From assembly GCF_932526225.1 (NCBI RefSeq), contig NC_064036.1, forward strand, positions 19,614,953 to 19,678,952: a stretch of DNA of 64,000 nucleotides, read 5' to 3'. This document shows, piece by piece, positions 12,051-23,879 of this stretch. The notes under the pieces were generated by a model. That model searched no databases. It had not been told where the DNA came from and worked only from the letters and a program-made list of their open reading frames with translations. The stretch comes from Nematostella vectensis. Taxonomy: Eukaryota; Cnidaria; Anthozoa; Actiniaria; Edwardsiidae. Within the stretch, counting starts at the first letter, position 1; every line of letters begins with the position of its first letter. Position numbers and translations under genes: made by a program.

Positions 12051-12515
12051 AGGGGCTCATAAGTAGGGGCATTCATCTTCCCCACATTATGGTACTATAT
12101 AGGTGTCACGGCGTTTCCTAGGATCAGGCTATTTTTAGACGCGCGGATTGGCCAGTCAGATGCTTCCTTTGCGCTGACGTTTTGGCTGAACTCAACTGCA
12201 CACGCAGTCTCAGACAAAAAGCTATGTTTTTTCTTCGGTACTTTGATTTTCGTTGCTCTCTTCTTCAATATGAATCCAACTTTGAATTTAAATTCTGGCT
12301 TGCAATTCTTTTGTTGAACAAACAAAACCGACGGATGATGGATAAAAAAGTATTTTTTCTAACTGGAATTTGCGCATTCAAATACTCTCGCGCGCAACCA
12401 ACGTCAACGTAGCTGATTGGCCCGTTCGTGCACGCGCGTCTAAAAATAGCCTGATCCTAGGAAACGCCGTGACACTTATATAATGCAGATGATTGCCCCT
12501 ACTTATGAGCCCCTG
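12051..12515. mobile_element. hAT-like MITE with target-site duplication
   Basis: Long inverted repeats: AGGGGCTCATAAGTAGGGGC at 12051 mirrors GCCCCTACTTATGAGCCCCT ending at 12514. The arms continue for over 100 bp, including CACGGCGTTTCCTAGGATCA and its complement near 12455. The 8-bp sequence TTCTTGAC flanks both sides (12043-12050 and 12516-12523). An 8-bp duplication and (C)AGGGG termini fit the hAT superfamily. It has no transposase; the small open frames within it are not genes. Confidence 0.8.
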
Positions 12516-12952
12516 TTCTTGACCAATCGCTTGAAACGTATTTTACAATAAACCACAAGTCAACCGATCGATTAATACTTTCGACTTTTTGTCGGTAACA
12601 TAACAATATAGGACCCATCAGCCAATTGAAACGAGCATTGTTTTTTAATGCTTCGACCACACCCAATGTGTTATCTCTTAGGGGTAAGAATTGTTGTTGA
12701 CCACGCCCTAAGTGCTATCCCTTAGGGTTAAAATTGATTTTGCTGTCGAGCACCCCCGTCTGTTTTTCTCGACAGCTCGGGGGGGGGGGGGGGGGGGGGG
12801 GGCACAATGAGTTGTACGATTTTGCTGCACGTATTACCGTATCTATACTGGCTCTTCGAGGCTCTGGCTACTGGCCTAGGAATCCCTGAAAACCGCGCAG
12901 CCCTGGGAACCACTTCGTTACTAATAACAAATGTTTGTAAAGATGGCGGATC

Positions 12953-14367
12953 ATGGCTTCAGCACAAGACATCGCTCGCCGCATTAGATCAAACAGCTCA
13001 CACTCGAAGGAGTCCGTTAGAGGCCCGATAAAGGCAACAAGCCCAGTTTATCACTCCGACAGACGTGTCAGCGAAGGTATTATATATTTGAGATTTTAAT
13101 GATCTCGAAAAGTGGTTGACAGTTGTGGTCATATAGTTTTTTTGTCGTTTTCAGCTGTTCGTGTTACGCTTTTCGTCACGAGTTAACTCACCATTAGATT
13201 CGTAGCAAGTCATAGGTTTATTTAGCTTAAGGAGCAATTAGCTGCTAAAAAAAGAAAATATTTCTCCTTTTTTTTCTTTAAAACATCCCTTAACCTCCTT
13301 TGATCAATTATATGGTTTTAAGATAGTTTTTTTTTCTTGCATAATGATAAGTTCTAAAATGACCACTGTGTGAAAGACTGAATTGATTTATTATTTCTAA
13401 TTACATGACCATCATAGCATTAATGCTAAGTATTTAATAATAACTCAAATCATTTACTTTGCAGTTGCTGTAGTTACTTTATTTTAATGTATCCTATTTT
13501 CCTTAGTGTATTTTGCATTTATTTTGCTATAAAATCCTGTTTTCATTTTGGTTATATCGCCTTTTTTCCCCTTTTCATGCAGTTGTTTTAGGAGAAAGAC
13601 CGCAATCAAGAAGAAGCCACAGAAAATCATCATATGGAGGTTTGGATGATGTTAGGTGTGAAGGCAATTCTGAATTCCAATATCAACGGCCAGGTTCAAG
13701 CAGGTCGTTGGATGGAGCAGATGTTTCAGCACGCAGAGCCCGCATGATGCAAAGGCAAAATGCAACTACAGTTGATCCTGAGGAAAGGCAACAATACACC
13801 CCCAGGCCCCCCTCCTCTCGACCACAATCAGCCAAAGGTCGTCCAAGGTCAAGATCTGGCCGTCCAATGCCATCACAGTCTAGAGGGTCTGACATAATTC
13901 CTGATCATGAAATGCAACCAAAACAGCTCCAACAACAGTGTGTATCTTTCTCAAGATATACTCCACTTCCATCTATTGGAACAAGACCACAAACTCCATC
14001 AGGAATGGAATGCCAAACTCATAACACCAAAAATAGTGATGATGTCAATATTAATCTAGCTGAGAAATATACCAACATGCACATAAAGAGAACAATACCA
14101 CCAGAACCTGGAGACAGTGAGCCGGACAGGATTCAACTTGCACTGAGACTTCTAGATGGATCACGACATGAGCGTTGGTTTCATCCCACAGACACTATTC
14201 AGGAGGTTCTGTGCTTTGCAGGCTTTCTTTCTAAAGAAATGAAGTTACTAGAAGATTATGTATTATGTACAAATGATGTTCCTAGAAAGGTTTTTGAGGA
14301 CCCCTCGTTGACACTGTGTGCAGCTGGGCTTGAATCACGAACTGTCCTTCATGTCCAAGAAAAATGA
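12953..14367 (+). CDS. UBXN10: UBX-domain protein, UBXN10-like, two exons, 302 aa
   Basis: Exon 1 (12953-13076, GAAG|GTATTA) joins exon 2 (13583-14367, CATGCAG|TTGTTT) in phase 1, giving 302 residues. An upstream ATG at 12943 is out of frame and stops quickly. The N-terminal two thirds is Ser/Arg/Pro-rich and disordered. At about residues 115-125 it reads RPQSAKGRPRSRSG, and further on YTPLPSIGTRPQ; human UBXN10 has comparable RPKSAKGR and YPVLPSI segments as I recall them. Residues about 220-300 form a UBX fold (RIQLALRLLDGSRHERWFHP ... TVLHVQEK), the module that docks onto p97/VCP. Vertebrate UBXN10 acts with p97 at cilia. Family level is firm; the exact orthologue rests on the two short motifs. 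Confidence 0.85.
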
Positions 14368-14568
14368 TCATTCTTGTCCTATTTATATAAAAAAATATTG
14401 TATTCTTTCTCATGATGTTTACTCAAGCTTCCCTATATTATCAAATCACCAACTCCCCCCCCCCCCCCTTTGAACACATACTCCCCTTCTCCCCCAGGAC
14501 TCATTTGCAATGTTGAGTGACAGATTTTTATTTCTTGCAGCATGTCAATTTAGACAGAATAATAAGGA

Positions 14569-14574
14569 AATAAA
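14569..14574 (+). terminator. Possible polyadenylation signal of the UBXN10-like gene
   Basis: AATAAA about 200 bp after the stop codon at 14367. Confidence 0.35.
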
Positions 14575-14677
14575 TCCTATGTAAACTCCAAAACCTCCTT
14601 GTTCTTGCTTTTTGCGGGTACAAATCATACAGAATTTTTTTTTCGTATGGCACAAAATCACGCACATCTGCTTACAG

Positions 14678-15240
14678 TTGCAAAATACAGTATATAGAAT
14701 AATGTGCAAAATACAGTATATAGAATAATGTGCAAAATACAGTATATAGAATATTGTGCAAAATACAGTATATAGAATAATGTGCAAAATACAGTATATA
14801 GAATAATGTGCAAAATACAGTATATAGAATAATGTGCAAAATACAGTATATAGTATAATGTGCAAAATACAGTATATAGAATAATGTGCAAAATACAGTA
14901 TATAGAATAATGTGCAAAATACAGTATATAGAATAATGTGCAAAATACAGTATATAGAATAATGTGCAAAATACAGTATATAGAATAATGTGCAAAATAC
15001 AGTATATAGAATGTGCAAAATACAGTATATAGAATATTGTGCAAAATACAGTATATAGAACAATGTGCAAAATACAGTATATAATGTGCAAAATACAGTA
15101 TATAGAATAATGTGCAAAATACAGTATACAGAATAATGTGCAAAATACAGTATACAGAATAACGTGCAAAATGAAGTATATAGGGGGTATATAGAATAAT
15201 GTGCAAAATACAGTATAACTTAACTTATAGAATAATGTAC
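14678..15240. repeat. 26-bp tandem array
   Basis: About 21 copies of a 26-bp AT-rich unit containing GCAAAATACAGTATATAGAA, with truncated units near 15010 and 15080 and divergent ones from 15120 onward. Because 26 is not a multiple of 3 and the unit is stop-free on the minus strand, all three minus frames stay open for about 180-190 codons with the same peptide. These are artefacts. Confidence 0.95.
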
Positions 15241-15614
15241 AAAACACATACTTAAAATAATGTGCATTGCATGGTTATAAAACGACGTCTTTTTAGTACA
15301 TTTGATGCATTTTCTGGAATTGGTGTAATGATATCATTTTAGGGGGCTAGCCCTCTCAACTTGAATACTTGTTCCAGTTAAGAAGGAAACGTTCCAAAAA
15401 GTTGATACTCGATATTTTTGTTTAAGTCAACAGTCGGCATATGTCCATGCTTGTCAGTAATTTAACCCGGCGTTTGATTGGTTTTTAGCAAAATCTTACG
15501 ATATTGACCAATCGGAGCCTTAGTTTTAAAGAAGAACTTTTACGTCATGGCTCGAAGTCTCCCTCCGTCGCTAAATGTGAGATAGTTGAGATGTGAGGCC
15601 GGCGATGTGAGGCT

Positions 15615-18600
15615 ATGTTTTTCATTTTTGCAGTTCTTATTTTGCCGGTGGTAAGTACATTCTATTTAGCGAGGATCATACTTGTTTGAAAAGCAATTTC
15701 TGCATTGCGATTTGAAGTATGAATAACTACCAGCGCAATCGCACCTACGAGCCGCCCACTTGAATGTATCACGGCGAATTATGTTAGCTACGAATTGCAC
15801 ATATACCGTCAACCTTTTTTCCATTTTGTGACGTTTATATGTCTAAGTACATAAAGCTTCATCACCAGGATTCAATACAAGGATATTTGCGACATTTTGA
15901 TTGTAACAGAAGCCAGATAAACCGGTGATTGTTATTTAAAAATCCATGCATTTGGGTCGATGTCTATTCAATGCATATTTTAACACCGAAGGGCCCTGCA
16001 ACTGACTGTTCTTTTGTTGGTTTCATCGTTATTTTAAATGCTTTGACTATTACTTACACCTGTAGTTGAGATTTTAGTATGTAATTTTGATAGTGGTAGG
16101 CGTTTTTATGATCGTAAAATAACTCAAGGGCTACTAGAAAGTTCTTCTATCTTTAAGATGAAATGTGCTAGTGGAACTATGTGAAATAATTTAAGTACTT
16201 ACGTCGATTCGCAATTTACAGGTTTTAATCATTCAGACTAATGTTTAAACTTTAATTATTTGTTTGGGCTGAGTATTCATGCGTTTTTTTCCTCAAGGAA
16301 GTGTGTTTGTTTACAAGTGCCAAATGCTCTTCCTCGCTGTGTTCCGTGTTTGGCTAAAGATAATCTGGTATAAAACGCTATTTGTACATTGTGTATGTTA
16401 GACGGTTTCTCGTCCACCGAAGTGATAAAGAATCAAGCACACATCGTTGTTTGTTTGTTATTATATTGTATATGCTTTTTACAAGTACTGAGTACTTTGC
16501 TTAGAAAATGCAGAAAGTAAAATTCATCTTTCCCTAATAGAATGGTAATCAGACTAAAGGTGCTATTTAGAACTTTCTGGACCAAATCCATAAAAGTTAT
16601 TTACCAGCTTTAGATTAATTGTAAAAGTCGAATCATCTTGTGTTACTGGATTATCATCTGGTATGCTTAAGCAAAACGTTTTATGTAGAATTGATTTTGC
16701 ACAACCTACAGTGGTTTATATGGGTAACACATAAATGGCTGAATTCTGGTCACTGAAAGCCAGGAACATAAACAAAGCTTTTGATTTATTTAAGTTTGCT
16801 GATTTGATACCTCAAAGCGCTACAGGTTGTGAAAGATTCTCCGAATGATTCTCCAAATGCACTTAAGAATCCATGTGTCGTAACTTAATCAATCCTGGTC
16901 TCTATAGCCATTTGAGTGTTTCTAGGCAAATAAACAAGAATGCCAAAGCTTCCCTTGATATTTCCCAATTTCTTCACAGACCAAGCAAGTGAGCTTAATA
17001 AATCATTTTTTGTATGGCTGTAAATCTGTGGCTAGGAAAACAAGTCAACTTCTGCTTTCACACAAATATAAAGCAACTTATTGATAGATTTCATCAAGGG
17101 AGATAGCATTACCTATTTGCCTAAAGAAAGTCACACGTACAATAAACAGGAATTGTACGGGATAGAAAAGTTCAAATTCTGTATTTTGTGGTCTTTTAGA
17201 CGTAATAGAATCATTTATATCCATCTGCCTAATGGAAGTGAAATCAAAACGTTGTGTTTCTGAAAACTACAGGTTTCATGGTTAAGATGCTTTTTTCATG
17301 CTATGTAGAGAAGAAACTTCGCTTTATTTTATATGGCATGATAGGGGAAATACATGCTTGTTTGGTTTGTATGTTTTTTATCTTTTGCTGTTCAAAGCTT
17401 TATTTCCATCTTATTTTTTAGCCAATTTTAAATCCTTTGTTATCACCTACAACTTTTGCTTTATGATCACTTATTGTTTTTCTTGTTCATTCTTGTTAAT
17501 AGTGATAACCTAGAACTTACTTTCAACCATTTGATTTTGAGTTAGTTAAGATTAATTAACTCTTTATGGCTACTTGTTGAATTAAGATACTTTCAATTTC
17601 CTAAAATCAAATTGAGATACAATGACTCGCGTCCACCTCTGAAGGTTTTTCAAAATTAAGTTTTTCGATGAGGGTGTTCAGGCTCAGTCAAGATACGGAA
17701 GTAACTTTACACATGACAGGGATTAATTGTCGCAGCACATATGTAATTAACTCTGGAATTTTTTTAATTTTAGTAAAGCATTGATTTGAAAAGGAGGCTG
17801 AAATTGTTGTAGTGCAAATATTTTTGTGCATACAAATCAAATGTCTTGACCAACTGGAAAGTTAATAGCTAAAAAATTCACATGCATTTTTCATTTCCTT
17901 GTAATTGCCTTGATATTTGCGAATGTTAGCAAAGATCAGGATACAATGATTCTCAAAGAAATTGTAAGCATTCTGAAAACAATATTGGTGGGAAGTTGAC
18001 AAGGGAAAGGTTGTTTAATAAAAAGCAACATATTGTGCAGCAACTAAACATAAGTTGATTAAGTTTATGCAACGTAAGTGGTGCTCTTTCCTGTTGTTAT
18101 GAGTTGTTTTCACAGAAATGTTATATGTGCAATATTTTATTACCAGTACTGTTGCTTTAATGTATGGTGTATCAGCTTCAAAACAGCGTAGGTAAAGCAT
18201 GTTTGTGTGCTCTTGTTTATATCAGCCGCCCTGCCCCCAGTCCACTTACTGACCCATAATTTTTCTTCAAAAGCTTTTTTGTTATTTTAGGTTGCAGCGG
18301 GATGTGGCCTGGGAGAATATTATAATAGAGGAATCTGTAAGCAGTGCTCCCCAAGCTGTCCGGGCAAGCAAATTATATTATATCCATGCACAGAATCCCA
18401 GGATATCAGCTGCCGATGCCCTGAGGGCAAGTATTGGGATACGGCCCTCCTGCTGTGTCGTCAGTGCATGGCTTGCAATGCAGGCCAATATCCAGTTGTT
18501 CAGTGCAAACATGAATCTAACAGAGTCTGTAAGGACTGCATGGAAGTGAGTAATTATAATTTGCTGAATGAGTATAAGTAAATTATACAGAATTAAATAT

Positions 18601-21600
18601 TAAAGTAAAGAGCCTAAGAGATCAGAAATGACCATCTTTAGCGATAAACCCAGTCTGCTAGGGATTTAGGTCATTATCTAGTACTGAAATAAATAAACTG
18701 GAATCGACTGATGTACAAGATGTTATTCGATACGAAAGTGTTGGAAATTAGAGTTAATTTATTTACTGGACATGACCTATATAGACTAAAAGCAAGCTTA
18801 AAGCAACAAACTTGTTAAATATTGAAACACTAGAATTTGCCAGATGCTTGTGTGACGAATCTCAGTGTGTGCAGTTTTTGTGTTATTAACAAAAATCTGG
18901 CATGCACATTTTATTCATAGCATGACATCATCGTTAAGGTAAACTTTTACCTTAAATTCAGAGCTGGTGTTTGAATGCATGTGGCAGCAGTGATGCCAGC
19001 ATGCTGGCCCACTCCTTGTTACTAGCCCTGAATTTCAACATTAGCTTTGTGTAATCCACCATTTAATGTGGCTTGTGGCCTTTGTTTCAGGGGACATATC
19101 TGAACAGCACCTTGGATATGTGCCTTCCATGTAGTCATTGTAAAGTTCAAGAGGTTGTGCTAAAGATGTGTGGAAAAGACTCAAACACAATCTGCACAAG
19201 AAATGTGCTTAAAAGCACAAACACAACAACAAAATCTACTACCGAACCTCCTACTGCAGCTATACAGATAAAACAAGGCGAGACTGCAGGTAGAGTGCTT
19301 AATATTAGATAAATATTAAGAGTCAAAGCCAACTAACCTGGGTTGTACCATTCCAAAATGGTGGTTTTGTTGGTAATGTAATACTGTCAAAAATGCTGTA
19401 TTTTTAAAGGAGGGAGGCTTAGTAAGGTAAAATTACAAAAACAATCGTGTTGAGATTGTCAGTGTGTAACCAGTCAGTACAATAGTTACCCTGGATTTTA
19501 TACACATTAATTTATTATCCAACAGGCCTGTACCCAGGATTTTTCTGGGGGGGGGGGTGTGCGGCATCTGAAAAAGTGGACCTAATTTTTCCGTGGGGGG
19601 GAGGTTCTCTGATAAAAATCTGACCACCCCTGAAAGAACAGAGGGATTTTTTTATGACTTTGCACTCTCCACGGGACGCTTATTGTCAGATTTGGCTACA
19701 TACCAGAGTGATCTAGCTTGTGCTTTATAGTTTTGTCCACAGATAGCACGTCTACTGAGAACCGAAAGGACCTTCGGCCGTTGTGGAGGGGTGCATTTGC
19801 ACCCCCTGCACCCCCCCCCCCCCCCCCCCCCCCCCCCGCAATTAGCTTAATCATAGCCTTCCCACATAGGATATTTTTTTGTAATAAACACACAGGCACA
19901 AGATATAGAATATAGTGATATTCCAATCGCTCTGGGAAAGTGAGACCCTCCCGCAAGATTTTAAAGATGCCACAATCGTCCACATCTACAAGAGAAAGGG
20001 CAACAAGCGATCTTGTGACAACCATAGAGGGATTTCACTTCTCTCCATCGCTGCAAAGATCTTTGCCCGACTGCTTCTCAATCGTCTCCTCAAACACCTT
20101 GAGCAAGGCCATCTCCCTGAGAGCCAATGCGGTTTCCGTGCAGGTCGAGGAACTGTTGATATGATCTTTGCTGCACGTCAGATTCAGGAGAAAAGTGTGG
20201 AACAAAATCAAGATCTCTATACCACTTTTGTAGATTTAACAAAAGCGTTCGACACTGTGAGCAGAGAGGGACTGTGGAAAATCATGGCGAAGTTCGGCTG
20301 CCCCGAGAGGTTCATAAAGATTGTTAGACAATTTCACGATGGGATGATGGCCCGTGTTCTTGATGATGGAAATACCTCTGCCCCTTTTCAAGTGTCAAAT
20401 GGAGTCAAGCAAGGTTGTGTCCTTGCCCCTACACTGTTTAGTTTGATGTTCTCTGCAATGCTGACTGATGCCTTCAGGGAGACACCCCTAGGCATCCCCA
20501 TCAGGTATAGGTGTGATGGAAAGCTGTTCAACCTACGACGTCTGAAGGCCGTCACTAGAGTCAAAGAGACTGTGATTCGTGACCTGCTTTTTGCTGATGA
20601 CTGTGCCCTCAACGCCGTCAATGAGCATGACATGCAACAGGAAATGGACGCTTTCTCATCCGCCTGTGACAACTTTGGCCTCACCATCAGTATCAAGAAG
20701 ACTGAAGTGATGTATCAGCCCGCCCCAGGAAAACCATATCAGGAACCAAACATCACAGTTAAGGGGCAGCGACTTCAAGATGTAGAAAACTTCACCTACC
20801 TCGGCAGCACTCTCTCCCGCAACGCCAACATCGATGCAGAAATCAACAACCGCATCGCGAAGGCAAGCAGTGCCTTTGGGAGATTAAGGAAGTCAGTCTG
20901 GGAACGCAGAGGCATCTCACAATGCACCAAGATCAAAGTGTACAGAGCAGTCGTCTTAACAACACTTCTCTATGGCTGCGAAACTTGGACCATCTACAGA
21001 AGACATGAGAAACTTCTCCAGCAGTTCCATCTCCGCTGTCTCAGAAACATCCTAAATATCCGCTGGCAGGATAGAATCACAAACACTGAGGTTCTGGAGA
21101 GAGCAAACCTCCCCAGCGTCATTACCACCATGCGCAAAGCTCAGACACGATGGGCAGGACACGTCTGCCGTATGTCAGACTCCAGAATACCCAAACAGCT
21201 GTTGTACGGTGAACTAAGCCGTGGAAGCAGGAAAGTTGGAGGCCAGCGCAAACGCTATAAAGACTGCATCAAATCACATCTGAAAGACTTCAATATCGAC
21301 GTTTCAACGTGGGAAACTGCAGCATCTGACAGACCGATTTGGCGTAATCTGATTCACAAAGGTGCCATCCACTCAGAAAATAAACGCTCCAACGCAGCCA
21401 AAAACAAACGCCAAAAACGCAAGGCTAGAGCTGACCAACCTACCAATATGACCCCCTCTTACTGGTGTCCGACTTGTGGAAGGGGTTTTCTTGCACGAAT
21501 TGGCCTTATAAGCCACCTGCGGATTCATCCCTCCGCCCCTTAGACATTGTTATACTGTCAGTATTGCTATGGTCATACTCGACTACGAGTTGACGAACAA

Positions 21601-23723
21601 CATAGTGATATTTTGAGGAAATTACATGAAACATGTGCTCTCTAATATATCTTATCCGAGATTTTCTGTTTTGAACCAATCAAAAGAAGAAAGAACAATA
21701 GTTTTTCTTGACATAATTTTCACAAGGTTACCCAAGTTAGATTTGTCTAATAAGCCATATTACAAGTACTAATAAATCCTAAAACTCAAATATTCAAAAA
21801 CGCTAGGCATCATTTAGTTTTAAGTGTAACTTATGTTGTAATATTTTGTCTTGACCAGTCAAATTTTGAATATTAACAAAGGCATTTTTGACATACATGC
21901 CTGCATATGCCGTTAGGTTACCTAGCTCTTACATGGAGCATTACTAAATTGGCTGCACTAAACTAAAGGTAGTTGAAGCAAGTGTCTTTCAGTGTGTTCT
22001 GCAAATTAACTCTCATATTTTGCTCTTTTAAAGGAACATTGAAGACCAGTGAAAACAAAAATGTTATTATAATAGCTGTTGCGTCGGTGGTTGGAGTGTT
22101 TCTGATTGCAATTGTTGCACTTTTATGGTGCGGCAGGCACCATAACAGTACTCCCCAAAGGAGAGTCCCTGAGACTTCCCAAACCATCATAGACGAGGAA
22201 ATGGACTCTATTATAAATTCAGGTAAGTTTTAAAGATTAAATTTGTTGATGTGTACGTTTGACACTTAGGATCCAACCTCTTTGTTAATAAAAGACTTGG
22301 TGACTGTTTTGCTGTGGTTTACACATGTTTAACTGTTATAACTATGCTGTACCTGTTATCACTATGTTTGGTTGTTTACACATGTTTACCTGTTATCACT
22401 ATGTTTGGTTGTTTACACATGTTTACCTGTTATCACTATGTTTGGTAGTTTACACATGTTTACCTGTTATCACTATGTTTGGTTGTTTACACATGTTTAC
22501 CTGTTATCACTATGTTTGGTTGTTTACACATGTTTACCTGTTCTCACTATGTTTGGTAGTTTACACATGTTTACCTGTTATCACTATGTTTGGTAGTTTA
22601 CACATGTTTACCTGTTTTCACTATGTTTGGTTGTTTACACATGTTTACCTGTTATCACTATGTTTGGTTGTTTACACATGTTTACCTGTTATCACTATGT
22701 TTGGTAGTTTCCACATGTTTACCTGTTATCACTATATTTGGTTATCTCATGTTTACCTGTTATCACTATCTTTTGTTGTTTACACATGTTTAACTGTTAT
22801 CACTATGTTTGGTAGTTTCCACATGTTTACCTGTTATCACTATGTTTGGTTGTTTACACATGTTTACCTGTTATCACTATGTTTGGTAGTTTACACATGT
22901 TTACCTGTTATCAATATGTTTGGTTGTTTACACATGTTTACCTGTTATCACTATATGTTTTAACATGTTTACCTGTTATCACTATGTTTGTTTGCACATG
23001 TTTACCTCCTAAGTGCAGACTAAGTGCAGATGACCTTGTTATGCGTGCAAAGCAATTATTGTGAAATATGCTTTGGTGCTGGGAGACATCAGTCAGGGAC
23101 TTGATATTGTTGCTTTGTTTGTGAGACTAACTGCAGATGGTTATGCTTGGCGTATGGTCGAGGATTTCACATGAAACAAGACCTTACAATGCACTCACCC
23201 TCTGAATGCTGTTTCTCTTATTACTGCCCTTCTCTTTTTGCCAGAATATGGCTCACCATAAACCCACACTTCTCTTTAGTTTTGAAAGGAATGTATCCCA
23301 CAGAGTATTTCCTACATGGCTCAGTCCACAGTCAGTGGGTTTTTAGTGTGTAATATGTGATATATTTTTTTTTACTTAAGCTGAAATCCATTAATCCTTT
23401 TTTTTACAGATCCTGGCTTACATCTACGAGATCTTGATTATGAAACATTTGAGAATCTATGTAACCTACTCAATCCAGAGTCACTAAAAAACTGGAAGAC
23501 TCTTGCAGGACTGCTTCGTTTGCCAATGCAGCAGATCAGAGTTTTTGAGATTGATAAATCTCAAGCCACCCAAAAATTGCTTGGCTACTGGCAGACTCAA
23601 CAAGAAGCTTCTGTTTATAAACTTTATCATCTGCTTCTTGAAATACACCGAGATGATTGTGCAAGTCTTCTTAAAAAGGTACTTCTGAAGCATCAACAGT
23701 CTAGAGAAAGCGACAAAGTCTAG
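15615..23723 (+). CDS. TNF-receptor superfamily death receptor, five exons, 330 aa
   Basis: Exons 15615-15650, 18291-18545, 19091-19289, 22034-22222 and 23410-23723 splice in phase to 330 residues. Residues 1-12 (MFFIFAVLILPV) begin a signal peptide. Residues about 17-140 hold three TNFR cysteine-rich repeats of about six cysteines each (starting CGLGEYYNRGICKQC, CPEGKYWDTALLLC, CMEGTYLNSTLDMC). A Thr-rich stalk follows. Residues 174-196 are a TM helix (VIIIAVASVVGVFLIAIVAL). Residues about 235-315 are a death domain (LKNWKTLAGLLRLP, LLGYWQTQQEASVYKLYHLL). This is the architecture of death receptors that recruit adaptors through death-domain contacts. The exact subgroup (NGFR/EDAR/TNFRSF21-like) cannot be set by eye. 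Intron 3 carries a LINE and intron 4 a 37-bp array. The last codons lie in an inverted duplication. Confidence 0.9.
19811..19839 (+). repeat. Poly-C tract next to the LINE insertion
   Basis: About 28 consecutive C with one interrupting A near its start, 75 bp upstream of the retroelement target site, within intron 3 of the death receptor gene. Confidence 0.9.
19923..21543 (+). CDS. Non-LTR reverse transcriptase fragment
   Basis: An uninterrupted frame of about 540 codons. It shows RT blocks: RPISLL-type HRGISLLSIAAKIFARLLLN, QCGFRAGRGTVDMIF, the first catalytic aspartate in FVDLTKAFDTV, NGVKQGCVLAPTLFSLMF, and the catalytic FADD in LLFADDCAL. Thumb and post-RT segments follow (FTYLGSTLSRN, LLYGCETWTIYRRH, RWAGHVCRM). 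The C-terminus has a C2H2-like knuckle (CPTCGRGFLARIGLISHLRIH, spanning 21 residues with gaps here ignored). It is typical of invertebrate LINEs annotated as jockey/RTE-like; I cannot fix the clade. There is no own start codon because the 5' end is truncated. The intact frame implies a fairly young copy. Confidence 0.9.
19923..21601 (+). mobile_element. 5'-truncated LINE in intron 3 of the death receptor gene
   Basis: The 11-bp sequence ATAGTGATATT stands on both sides (19912-19922 and 21602-21612), the mark of target-primed insertion. The insert is about 1.68 kb, encodes only the reverse-transcriptase half of a non-LTR element, and ends in a short region with a CTCGACTACGAG inverted motif and GACGAACAAC. 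It has the same orientation as the host gene. The endonuclease half is missing, consistent with 5' truncation at insertion. Confidence 0.9.
22320..23006. repeat. 37-bp tandem array in intron 4 of the death receptor gene
   Basis: About 18 copies of a 37-bp unit beginning TTTGGTTGTTTACACATG and continuing with TTTACCTGTTATCACTATG. Units carry G/A (GTTGTT/GTAGTT) variants, and the last copies are shortened. Plus frames through it are open because 37 is not a multiple of 3 and the unit lacks stops; not a gene. Confidence 0.95.
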
Positions 23724-23876
23724 AGAAACTCTAGACTTTGTCGCTTTCTCTAGTCGCTTTCTCTAGACTGTTGATGCTTCAGAAGAAACTGTCGTTTCTC
23801 TAGACTTTGTCGCTTTCTCTAGACTGTTGATGCTTCAGAAGAAACTGTCGTTTCTCTAGACTTTGTCGCTTTCTCC
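23683..23876. repeat. Inverted plus tandem duplication covering the receptor's 3' end
   Basis: The coding end (23683-23729, containing GCATCAACAGTCTAGAGAAA and the TAG stop at 23721-23723) is followed directly by its reverse complement (23730-23785). A 56-bp segment of that complement is then repeated in direct orientation (23786-23841 and 23842-23876). Transcripts would form a strong hairpin across the stop codon. Confidence 0.85.
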
Positions 23877-23879
23877 AAT

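Noticed and set aside
12095-12412. Two 76-codon frames on opposite strands
   Set aside because: Both lie within the hAT-like MITE and mirror each other.
12807-13031. 74-codon frame starting at 12807
   Set aside because: It overlaps the UBXN10 first exon in another frame and leads nowhere.
14545-15247. Three minus-strand frames of about 180-190 codons rich in Tyr/Cys/Phe/Ile
   Set aside because: The same 26-bp repeat read in three frames.
22325-23064. Plus-strand frames of 67-212 codons in the 37-bp array
   Set aside because: Repeat artefact inside an intron.
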